From positions 992,001 to 1,056,000 of the forward strand of contig BEDY01000006.1 of assembly GCA_002335605.1 (NCBI GenBank): DNA of 64,000 nucleotides, read 5' to 3'. The notes below the pieces were generated by a model. That model saw only the letters and a list, made by a program, of their open reading frames with translations. It did no database searches and was not told the DNA's origin. Below are positions 1 to 9,990 of the stretch, in pieces (the stretch's first letter is position 1; every line of letters begins with the position of its first letter). The position numbers were made by a program, and so were the translations under genes. Origin of the DNA: Prillingera fragicola (taxonomy: Eukaryota; Basidiomycota; Tremellomycetes; Trichosporonales; Trichosporonaceae).

Positions 1-50
1 TTTTGCCTGATCTGCCGTTTCGTCCCAAAATTGACATGACTCCTATGTAG

Positions 51-2845
51 ATGTGGCGAACGGTCGCGTTCTCCCTCCCTTGTGGGCTCTAGACTCGAGA
101 GATGGCCCAGGAGTGGATGCCGTCGACAAGGCCGAGATCTTTGCCAGGAATGGTACCGGTGTCCAACGGCGCCAACAACTTTGGGGCCCGGTATACGATG
201 CGAATGGACACCCAAAGTTCGAGGACGTGGTACAAGCCGACGCGGATCAGTGTTTCATGGCAGCAATCTTGCAGCTCATTGCCGGCCATCAACCTCAGCT
301 CATCGAAGCAGTTATCGAGTATCCTCAAGCCATCCCAGCGTTACCCGACTACCATTCCACCCACGTAAATGTCATCTTCAATGGAAACAGGGGGAACCAG
401 ATACCGGTGGACTACCGTGACGGTTTCCCTTCGGACCCCACGGAAAGGGCAAAGCTGGACATTGCTTTTGACACACCGTCACCTGCTTGGTAAGCGCACA
501 CTGCTCACACTCATGCTTACGTTTGCAGGTGGGTTGGAGGTGTAGAAATAGCTTTAGCCCATAGACTCGGCATTACACTTGGGGTTGCTGATGGAGGCGG
601 TGGCTTCCCGGCCCAGGTATGTTGTGGATGATACTCCTTTCTAACACTTTGACAGATCTTTCAAGCAATTGTTCCAGGACGTGTATCGACATATGCCCGA
701 TTTGATTCAGATGGGAACATTCGGTCATTTTACAACGCAGACCAAGAGTTGGCCGCAGCCCTCAGTCGTGCTTCTGGTCAACTAGGGCGATTGACTTTTA
801 TGGGTACCATATCACCAGCCCAGAGCCCAGCAGGATCAGTCCCAGAGGGGCAAGACATTTTCACCAAAGACACAGTCTTTCCACCGAAATTTTTCGTCTA
901 CGATCATACTTATGGAATCGGGGGTTTTACTCCATCTGCATCGTGAGTACTGTGACGCTAGAAATCTTAGTGTACCACCTGACGTAGTAACAGTGGGAAC
1001 GTGATGGAAGGCATGGTTGAACTTTGGAATCCTTGGGGGGCCAAAAAGGACTATCAAGTGTCACAGATCTTGCCCTACATAAGCGTCATCTACTCCCAAG
1101 CCAACAGCAGGCGCTGCGCTCGCCAGCTTGATGGTGGATCGGGTGACGAGGACTGCCCTGTGGAGAGTGCTCATTTCATTTCACGCACCAGCTCTGCCCC
1201 GTTGGAAAGTGCTAGTTTCTTTTCACGCACCACTGCCTCGCTGGAAAGTCCTAGTTTCTTTTCACGCATCACCTCTTCCTCCACTTCGACTTCGACTTCG
1301 ACTCCCTCGTCCACACCTAGCAGTCGGCCGCCTGGCTGCGTGCTTCCACCACCCGCCTGCCTCATAGTTCCGTGTGCCACGGGATTCTGCCCCGATAAGC
1401 CGTACCCCAAAGCGATCCCACCGTGCATCCTACCGCCGCCAGCTTGTTTTCTCGTGCCGTGCGTGGCTGGAATGTGCCCCGACGTCGACTTTGATGGCGA
1501 CGATGACGACGATGACGATGATGACGACAATAACGGCTCACAGTCCAATTCCGGAGTCACTCCTCAACCCAGCCCATCCGCCACACCTACCAATGTGCCT
1601 TCGGACAGCACTCCTACAATGACGACCGCCACAACCGATATCTCGACACTTGTCGGCTCCTCCCCCTCACCGGGTGCTACAACTGCGGAACCCATGCCTT
1701 CCGGTGTTGTCACAGCTGGACCGCAACTTTCTGCTACCATAATTGACCCATCCTCGACAGACACCTCCGACGCAACTGAGACCGATTCAACCTCAGACCC
1801 ATCAGAGTCAATTTCTTTCACAGATGAGGCTTCTGGAGTTATACCCTTCGAGACAGCTACTGTTGAACCGACAGCCGACGAGACGTCGTTTGCTCAAGAG
1901 TCCCCTACGCCTTCTGGTTCTGGAGTTATTCCCTTCGAGACAGCTACTGTTAAACCGACAGCGGACGAGACGTCGTTCCCTCAAGAGTCCCCTACGGAGA
2001 CCGATTCAACCTCAGACTCATCAGAGTCAATTTCTTTCACAGATGAGGCTTCTGGAGTTATACCCTTCGAGACAGCTACTGTTAAACCGACAGCGGACGA
2101 AACGTCGTTCGCTCAAGAGTCCCCTACGCCTTCCGGAATAGTTCCCTTTAAAACCGCCACAGTGAAGCCGACAATGGACGAAACGTCGTTTGCTCAAGAC
2201 ACGGCATCCCCTACAAGCACAGCCACCGCGCCCACCGATGAGGACACCGATGAGGATACGGACACGCAAGACGCTTCTTCACGTACTCGCGAGTCTCCAG
2301 ACTTGACCGCCAGTGCCACCCCCAAGCAGTCTTCAGGCGAAGAGGGGGAAGAGGGTGAGGAAATCACCGGAGACACTACACCAGCCTCCACCGTACCGTT
2401 GGAGGATTTCAATACCCTGAAGTTCTTGCCAACGGCCGCCGATACAGCTTTCCTCGCTGTCGATCCCCTCACCAAAACCCTGCCGGGTACCTCTGCCCCC
2501 TCCGACCCAGCCAGCCTTCACGGGGCATCCGAACCCAGCGGCCTCGAAGGTGCCAAGCCGCCGACCGTCATGTCAGCTACAACTGCGCCGTCCGTCAGTG
2601 GGAGTGCCGGAGTTGAATCTCACCCGTCTGTTTCTCCCAACAGCTCCTCAGTCTGGACTTCGGCAATGCCCAGCTCTTCCGGCCCCGCTGACGACGTTAC
2701 GGCGTCGTCTACCGGCTCGTCGGCCTCGGACGGCGACTCGTCTGCTTCTTCAAGTGAGACGAGCATGTCTGACAAAGCTACTCCCACTCGACAGTGTCGC
2801 CGCAAGATGATAAAGCGGTGGGTATCCCGCATGCAGCGAGGCTAG
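51..2845 (+). CDS. Calpain-like cysteine protease with Ser/Thr-rich tail, copy 1 (5' end outside window)
   Basis: Exons by eye: 51-489, 529-616, 656-942, 994-2845; introns are 39, 39 and 51 nt and phases agree. A TTGAC...TAG acceptor at 32-50 suggests that a signal-peptide exon lies upstream of the window, as in copy 2. A peptidase C2 (calpain) catalytic core is visible: the Cys block ADADQCFMAA (Cys codon 251-253), WWVGGVEIA after intron 1, the His block YDHTYGI (His codon 905-907) and the Asn block LWNPWG (Asn codon 1028-1030). The tail holds a duplicated cysteine module (C-x-LPPPAC-x3-PC-x2-G-x-CPD, about 1335-1485), a run of Asp residues, imperfect 28-residue repeats and a long Ser/Thr/Pro/Glu-rich stretch. 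It ends in TRQCRR plus a basic tip. No EF-hand or C2-like calpain domain is seen. Protease activity is inferred from the intact Cys-His-Asn triad; the substrate is unknown. Confidence 0.72.
1778..2205 (+). repeat. Degenerate coding repeats in calpain-like copy 1
   Basis: Four imperfect copies of a unit reading roughly VIPFETATVKPTADETSF start near 1834, 1922, 2052 and 2136. A larger unit beginning ETDSTSD occurs at about 1778 and again about 220 bp downstream. The pattern implies nested duplication. All copies keep frame, so they alter tail length without breaking the protein. Confidence 0.8.
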
Positions 2846-4737
2846 GTGCGGAAAAGAAAGTTGTCATAAGTACCGTACCAGAACTCAGTATACCCGTCCA
2901 CAATACCTATTCTCAAAGTCAAGACGTGTCTGCGCTGGACGCAATATATGAAATCGATGCCACTGTTGATGCCAGAGAAAGTATCGTAGCTGTGGGGCCA
3001 GGCGACGCAATGCAGACATTGTGACAGTTGTCGGGCTAGTCCGCATCTGCCTCACCCATATGGATTCTACTCGCCTACCCGAACGACCGATCCCTTGTTT
3101 GGGTGCGTTGTCGAGGGTACCATGGCTGTTGACTCAGTGGTGGGCTGCCACGGCCTGGGCAAGTGGGAATCGAAACACCATACCCTTGCTTTGATATGTA
3201 GGGATGGGCTTTAGCGTTGACTGTGCATGGCCGCCAGGTTGTCATGCTACTACCTCACGATACGTGATCCGGTTCCAACAGACTCCATGCACCTGTTGGG
3301 TGTATCCTTGTGCTCTCTGTATCATCGTGCCGTTTCACACACCTCGCTATAGCTCCTGATGCACTTCCCCTTCACAATGCCTCATCGGGTCAGGAACTTC
3401 GGGGGGAACTGAAGTTTACAGCACATCTGTGGCACGTGGAAGCGTCCACAGCCCTTGATGTACAGTTCTTCGGCACAGCAATCAGCATGCAAACGCTGTG
3501 GTTATCATCATGATAACCCGTTGGGGCAATTGAACCCTCGGGTGTCTCCCGCCCTGATGGAGGGTGACTTACGAGAGATCCAAGGTGGTGAAGCGAGGAT
3601 TCTACTACACAAAAGGCAGTATGGTTTGTTCTGGCCTCTCCCAGGCGTCCCAGACCCAAAACCACCGTAGCTTCTCCCTTTCTCCTTTTCTCTTGGCAGC
3701 CAGGAGCATGCATTCTCCGCGGCACGGGATAGATAAAAAGTGCCTGGACCAGAACCACAACAATGTGACCAGTAGTTGCCATCACCTCTGTGCCTAGCAA
3801 ATCCAGTTTCCTTTCTCAATGCGGCCTTGGCTTCGAGAACTGAGTCTCGCCAGTTGCAGGACGAGGCTTATGTCACGGTGTTCTGGGCATTTGTATCACA
3901 ATTTTGTAACACGAAAGACTCAGGATCATATGAAGACTCACCGTACAACCACCCTGCAACATCTCGTTGATCTCCCAGAAAGGCACCACGCCATGCGTAT
4001 GCTTGGCAAAGCTGGCAATGGAGGAGGTTGTTTACTTTCCGGCCGAGTACACGCCAGTCTTTGCAAGCAACTATGTAACCCTCGCAACTGCGGCACAAAC
4101 GTAATACATGCAACAACACGAAGAAGGCACGCTCTGCGCGTCTTGTTCCCGGTCTATCGTTCAGAGATCTACCACATGCCACGGCCGCGCACCACTACAC
4201 CTGTGCAGTACCGCTCCTCCAACTTCAAGCCACATGCAATACATCAATCGCCGTCACCTCTAGGAACTCCGAAGCGGAGGCAAGGCGTAACACTCAGTTT
4301 GCTCTATCCAACCGGACTGTACTGCTCTTCACATTCCCTTGTACTGCGTTTATGGACTGGACGCGAAATCAGACCTGTTATCTGCGACTGATGTTGAAAG
4401 TCCATGGCATGTCTTCTCCCTTGTTTCAAGACAGTTCTGCATATCGTTATCGTGACAGGCTAATCTTGAACCTTCGTTAACTTGACAACCGCCTCGGTTG
4501 TCAGGAACTGAGGGGCCGAGTCGTTGACACAGTGTCCATTTTGTTGGGCTGATGGAGGTCTTTCGCCTTTCCCAATGGGTTTAGGCAGGCGTGTAGATAA
4601 TAGCACATGCAGTATTGTACTGTATATAAACAACATTCTCCAAGTCCCAAGCTACCCTACCCACTACAACAGCTCTCTTTGCAAGAATCAAATCCCCAAT
4701 ATTGCTTAAATCCTTTGCTCGATAAACCGCCACATCC
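2846..4737. other. Intergenic stretch between the two calpain-like paralogues
   Basis: No convincing gene was found. Open frames here are short, Arg/His-rich and lack splice-linked extensions or family motifs. A perfect inverted repeat with 9-bp arms around one base lies at 3500-3518 (GGTTATCAT-C-ATGATAACC). It contains paired TTATC/GATAA elements. I saw no remnant of a third calpain copy. Confidence 0.6.
4623..4630 (+). promoter_or_regulatory. Candidate TATA box of calpain-like copy 2
   Basis: The sequence TATATAAA lies about 108 nt upstream of the ATG at 4738. Position and sequence fit a fungal core promoter element. There is no other support. Confidence 0.5.
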
Positions 4738-7714
4738 ATGAAAGTCTTCTGGTATGCGGCCGTTTGGCTGCTATTCACCAAATGTGAGTTTACTCATCTG
4801 TAGATGAGACCACCTCTGCTTCAAGGCGTACTGGGCGCTTTTTTGGGCTCGGTGTCTTTGATGGTCCCAAAGGTCGCGAAGCTCACATCAAGGCCTCGCC
4901 TGGGGACGAGCGCTGTCCCTCTTTCGGCCAGTTGACTCCTCTGTCAACGGCGTCGAGCAATCTCGTCACTCCTCCAGCCGTATCGAGCGGCCCCGTCAGC
5001 TCAACGAGTTCTCAAACCTGGAAGGTGTCATACAAGGCGGCAATCCCCAAAAAAGTGGTCCCCTGTATGATTTAACCAACAGGCCAAAGCGTGAAGATGT
5101 TGAGCAGGCTGATGCGGATCAATGCTTTTTGGCAGCCGCTGTGCGGTTGATGGCTTCTCGCCGCCCTCTGGCCATCATGGATAGGATCGTCATTGCAGGG
5201 CAATACGATGGTGGAGTAGCGCAGAAGGTGTACAAGGTAAACGTCAGTCTCCAAAATGAGCCTGTTGGCAAAGGGATAGCCAGGTACTCCTACTACGGCC
5301 TCGAATACGACGACGTTGGACCGGAGAGTGAGGACGCCGAAAAAATGGACTATCCTGGGGAACAGTCACCATGGTGAGTGGCAAAACGATCCACAGAAGC
5401 AGCACTGACTGACAGGTGGGTCGGTGCCATTGAAAAAGCAATGGAACTGCATACCAATTTCATTACTTTGGGTGCAACATGTGCTGGTGGAGATCCTGGC
5501 AGGGTAAGTAATAGTGATTCCACACTGACCCCTCAGGCTTTGCAATATCTGGTCGATGGAGAGGTGTATGCCACATCTAAGGAAGCATCACTGGGCGAGG
5601 AAGCCATGAAACAGGACATCTTGGCAGTTTTAAGTAAAGCCAATGAGAAGCTCACTCTCATGGGCACTGTCAGTGGAGACTCGTCCCAGGATCTTATCGA
5701 CGGGTCCGAAGTCTTCGTGAAAGATGGACCTGGGAAGTTTCTTGTTCGTTCGCACACTTATGGTGTCGAACAATACGACCCTGCAACAGTAGAGTGAGTA
5801 CACCGTCTCAGCACGAGGCTGACAGTAAGTCGGCCGGCGCGTGTTTGGCTTCTCAATCCATGGGGAGGCCAGGCTGTTGATTACGAAGTGGAGTTGTTGA
5901 TTCCACATCTCCAGATGCTGTATCAAGAGGGAAAACGCCCGAGACGAGGTTGTCCCACTGTTAGAAGGCGTCAGCTAGATGATGGCAGCTGGGAGGAAAG
6001 GACCGACGACGAGTGTGACACTACGACCACGTCCTCCACGTCCTCCACGTCCTCCACGTCCTCCACGTCCTCCACGTCCTCCACGTCCTCCACGTCCTCC
6101 ACGTCCTCCACGTCCTCCACGTCCTCCACGTCCTCCACGTCCTTCACGTCCTCCACGTCCTCCACGTCCTCCACAATCACCTCAGGTCTCTTTAGCGTTG
6201 CTGGCATTACTTCGACTACTTCAACAACATCGGCGAGCCCCACCCCTGAGCCTAGCAGACCGTCAAACTGCGTTCTTCCCTTTCCAGCCTGCTACATTAT
6301 TCCTTGCGCAACGGGTATGTGCCCTGACGCAAAGTATCCCAACGCTTTGCCAGGATGTTTTCTCCCTCCACCAGCCTGCCTCCTCATTCCGTGTGCGGCG
6401 GGTCTATGTCCGGACGTGGACTTTGACGACGACGAAAAAGACACCAGCCACAGCAATACCGCTGTCCCGGAACCAGCAAAGTCGACTGTACCGACTGCCG
6501 CACTCTTGCCGGGAACTCTCGCCACAACAGACTCAATCGCAGCGACAGTTGCCAGTGATCAAGAGGCACAGCCGTCCGAAGCGCAACTGAAATCGTTGGA
6601 GCCGGCTCATGCAACTGCACTTTTGAATGAGCCTACTGCCTCCCTTGACTCAGCTTCATCTGTCTTTAGGGAGTTTGGCACGATCGAGGGGATCCTCTCG
6701 GCCACGAGTTCATTCGACCACACACCGGCAGTCACCCTTGACGTACCCGCCACACCCACAAGTGCACTTTCGCTAGCTGCAGGGGAATCGGGGATCCCAA
6801 ACCACTTCGCCGACCCCGATGACAGTCAAGCTTCTGGGATGCAAGATCCTCCTCTGTCGGACACGCATGACGAGGAGCCCACAGTGGATCCAGCGCTTCT
6901 GGTCTCCCCGTCTGCCTGGACTGAATCGGCTCCCACATCCACCGGCTGGTTTACGACAGACTTTGGGGTTTCCACCGAGGCCAGCGACCAGTCCACAGCC
7001 TTGTTCTCAGATAAGTCTGTCTCATCTGGCGAAGCTGCATCAACAGAATGGAAGAGCGAGGCCACATCAATCCCCTTCCCCACGGAGGGTGAGCCCACCG
7101 CCACTGAGACTGATCCTCAGGTCTTGACCACTGCTACCGAGAACGAGACTGGGTCCATATTTGTCACCACCACAGCCACAGCCACCAGCAACGCATCTCC
7201 GTTTACTCTTGAAGAATCTCGGCCTCTCTCTGCCTTATTCGACCCTTCGGAGGATCAAGCGCTAACGACCACGGCAAATACTGTGTCGAGTGGGAACTTG
7301 GTAACAGCAACCGTTTCCAACTTCAACAACTTGCACGCCGCATTCACCGACAACGGCACTGCTGCTGTAAGCGCCACGGCAACCGTGGTGCCCCCGACCA
7401 TGTCTTCGGACGAAGGTGCCGCAACCGCTGTCAATCTATCCGTCGTCCCTTCAAATCCTACGGCTCCTTCCTCAGTGGCCACACCCGGTTCATCGACCGC
7501 TGCTATCCTCTCCCCTTATCTAGCGACAAACGTCACAGCTTCAGCCACCGAGCCTGCCCATTCAACAAGCTCGACAGCGTCATTCAGTGACGTTTCTGCT
7601 GTTTCGTCTGCTCCTACCTCTGACTTGACGAGCCACTCGGGCAGCTCTACCCGCGTCGTAGCAACGCGCCAATGCCGACGAACTGTGTCGAAGCCATCGC
7701 GCTCTCGTCTGTAG
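4738..7714 (+). CDS. Secreted calpain-like cysteine protease with mucin-like tail, copy 2
   Basis: Model: exons 4738-4783, 4893-5373, 5416-5503, 5537-5793, 5830-7714, giving 918 residues; phases agree. The first intron (109 nt) is the least certain and was set by aligning to copy 1 (GRALSLFRPVDS against GRVLPPLWALDS). Exon 1 starts with MKVFWYAAVWLLFTK, a signal-peptide-like start. The calpain (C2) triad is present as Cys93 (ADADQCFLAA), His278 (RSHTYGV) and Asn300 (LLNPWGG). His-Asn spacing is near that of classical calpains. After the core come a basic hinge, an STS-repeat minisatellite, a duplicated cysteine module like that of copy 1 (about 6268-6420), a short acidic patch, a roughly 430-residue Ser/Thr/Ala-rich tail and ATRQCRR near the C terminus. 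It has no C-terminal hydrophobic segment, so a GPI anchor is unlikely. Calpains are normally cytosolic, so a secreted form is unusual. The intron at 5504-5536 is 33 nt and in frame, so retention would add 11 residues. Confidence 0.75.
6029..6173 (+). repeat. 9-bp coding minisatellite (TCCACGTCC), about 16 copies
   Basis: A nearly perfect head-to-tail 9-bp array encodes Ser-Thr-Ser repeats just after the calpain core. One copy carries TTC for TCC (Phe for Ser, near 6142). Such arrays expand and contract easily and here would change the length of the O-glycosylation-prone linker. Confidence 0.95.
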
Positions 7715-8044
7715 TATCTATCTCATTCGCTCGCTCGTTTTTCAGTAGCCCTATCAACAAGCCCCAACCCTCTTCTCTCTTCTTTATGCAACGTCATTTT
7801 TTTTTTCTTAGTCGATAATACAACACGTAAGACCGGCTCAATCTCATATCCTTGAAGCACTCGTTGTTGTTGCAGTTACAAACTGTAGCTCTTGATGCCT
7901 TCGATTTGGTCCAAGAGACACGGACATGGACTCGGACTCCGTGTTCGAACCGACCGGACCGTGCCTGGCCACCGAGGTTGTTGACATGAGACACTGCCTG
8001 GTCCTCCTGCTCAACACTCTTCTTCCCAAGTCGTCTTGAACATA
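7715..8044. other. 3' flank of copy 2 and promoter of the next gene
   Basis: No gene recognised. It holds a T-rich tract near 7798-7808 typical of a 3' untranslated region or termination zone. Confidence 0.5.
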
Positions 8045-9391
8045 ATGGCCCCACCTCCACCTCATAGTTGGGCCTGGGGGGTTGATATCTTTTTGCAGAC
8101 TTCGGGTCTGCAATGGCCCACATTTCCGCAATGGCAGCGACCCCAGCAACTCTTGGACCTCGCCCATGTGGACGAGGACCGATATACAGTCACATACAAA
8201 GATGCAACTACTCGCGTTCCAGCTCACATCAAGGTCATAACAAAAGACGTAAGACGCAGTGCACCGTGCATCGCTGACTTGTAGGGACGTGACCACACCG
8301 TTGTGCCACCCATTCTACAGGCCATCAACTTGACTCCGTGTGTCCAAATTGTCAAGGTCGGATTCATGAATCGGCCGTCAGCCATTGCTGGTCTCGAGGT
8401 AGCCAACTTGCGGGGCGTGGACGTTGGTCCCACTGAAATGAAGAGTCGAGACGGGTGTGACATGGAGAAGCCCCTGGTCGAATCCGTGGCCACCTTCATC
8501 CCCCGTTCAAACCTGGAGCTGCTTCCCATGCAAGGGTTTCCATACGCATCCAACCAGAAGAACGTCGAACTCTTGAGAGCATTGGAGCAGAACCAGACAA
8601 TTGTCTCTCTGTGTGCAGGAGGCATGTACTACCCAATTGCTGGCGACAAAGCGGGTGAGATCCATTTCGACACCTCCATCTGCGACCACCCTGGATGGAG
8701 ATTTCCTTGCTCGTCAAGCTTTCGGAGGCCCTTCAAAGGGCTTGAACGCGCCTCAGAATTTCCATTCCAAGATTCGTTCGACTACTGGTATTATTGCACA
8801 CGCGTTCGGGCCATCGCCGAACGCAACGCCAAGCTCGCAGGACGCGTCCGCAGAGGTGCTTTTCGCGTCCTCTCCTTTGCCCGCATCATCCTGCGTGCTA
8901 CCAACCCCGACCCGCGCCAACTACCGTACGAGGTCGTTGAAAACATTGCAGCCTGCGCAGCTGAAGGCGCACTGAGCCGCCGCCAGCTCTCGCGTGTCCT
9001 CGACCACGCAGCCGACGCCGAGGGCACACGACGCGTCGCTGGCATCCTCAGCAGCGCGGCGCGCAATGGCGGGGAAGAACAGCGCATACGGCTCCGTGAC
9101 GAGTGGCTCCACAACGGTGCTATTCGCTGGGAGCTCGGGCTCGAAGAGGCGCGAGTGCAACTAGGGCTGGAACGACCGAAACCCGTCCCCTCGCCCGTTG
9201 GCAGAGTAACGCGTGCACAAGCAAAGGCACATGCCGCCCAGCTGGACGCCAACCCCGCTGTCCCGGACTGGCCCGAGCCAGACGACGTTGAAGGCATGAC
9301 AGACTTTCTCGCGTTTGCTCCCTCGCCAGACTCGAGGTGGCGCCATGACTACGCCGACGTTGTGCGCGAGGTCGTGGAGCGGTACGCGTGA
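8045..9391 (+). CDS. Hypothetical protein (possible F-box-like helix)
   Basis: Two exons, 8045-8248 and 8285-9391, are joined by a 36-nt intron (GTAAGA...CTTGTAG, branch CTGAC). The product is 436 residues with an ATG in frame. I do not recognise the family. The N-terminal half is a mixed alpha/beta-looking sequence. Around two thirds of the way along, LPYEVVENIAACAAEG resembles the first helices of F-box motifs, which is weak evidence only. The C-terminal part is Arg/Ala/Glu-rich and helical and ends in VVREVVERYA. No signal peptide or membrane segment is seen. It follows copy 2 of the protease on the same strand, but nothing links them functionally. Confidence 0.6.
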
Positions 9392-9990
9392 GCGTCCAAT
9401 GCTAGGGTGTAAACATGCAACGTTGCGCTTGGCAGGGAGGTGGAAAGTCATGCATGGCGACCAGGTCTGGTACTCTTGTTGTCTCCATTCGACGTGCCTT
9501 GATGCATGTCGCAGGTTTGACACAACCACTCCTTGCATCAACCCGCGTCAAGGATTGTGCCTGTCGACCTCGGCCCAAGGCATTTGAGCGGTGTAGTTCT
9601 CACTGTAGCTTCATGACAAGTATGTACAGTAGTTGTACAACTATCCCATGTATCACCTAAAGCAGCTGGACAGACTCTGAAATCCAGGCTTGCGCGATGT
9701 TCTGACACCGCGGTCTCGATTCGTGACTCTGCACAACCACAACTCTCACCCCCTTGTCTATCATGAAACGATCACTGCCTCTGCTCTCCATGCGAAATCA
9801 TATCCATGCAAAGGACGTTAACGTTATCACATCGCGAACACGCGAACACGCGTACGCTCTCCAGCCCCGGCCGCCCGATGTACTGTATGTATTCTCTGTG
9901 CGTCCCTCATTCTCCGTCCACATATGCCACATTCCGCCTCAGCTCGCGATCATCAGCCGCACGTACTTGACATCCAAAGCGCCATGACCC
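9392..9990. other. Convergent intergenic stretch
   Basis: It lies between two genes that transcribe towards each other. No coding evidence beyond short chance frames was seen; presumably both 3' untranslated regions are here. Confidence 0.6.

Noticed and set aside
3490..3620. Possible tRNA on the minus strand (GGTTCAATT T-loop-like sequence)
   Set aside because: The T stem does not pair, and no matching acceptor stem, D-arm or anticodon arm could be drawn.
3819..4391. A 190-residue open frame with ATG between the protease copies
   Set aside because: Arg, His and Ser dominate, no domain is visible, no splice-linked extension exists, and there is no similarity to the neighbouring protease.
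5794..5811. An 18-nt intron (GTGAGT...CTCAG) in calpain copy 2
   Set aside because: It is in frame but far below a workable intron size. A 36-nt alternative (5794-5829) also keeps frame and contains a CTGAC branch site.
5971..6590. Long open frames opposite and beside the TCCACGTCC array (Val-Glu-Asp and Arg-Pro-Pro repeats)
   Set aside because: They are automatic shadows of a 9-bp repeat without stops in any frame; only the frame joined to the calpain core is supported.
7940..7970. GTTCGAAC sequence resembling a tRNA T-loop
   Set aside because: The flanking bases do not form a stem on either strand. It is a simple palindrome.
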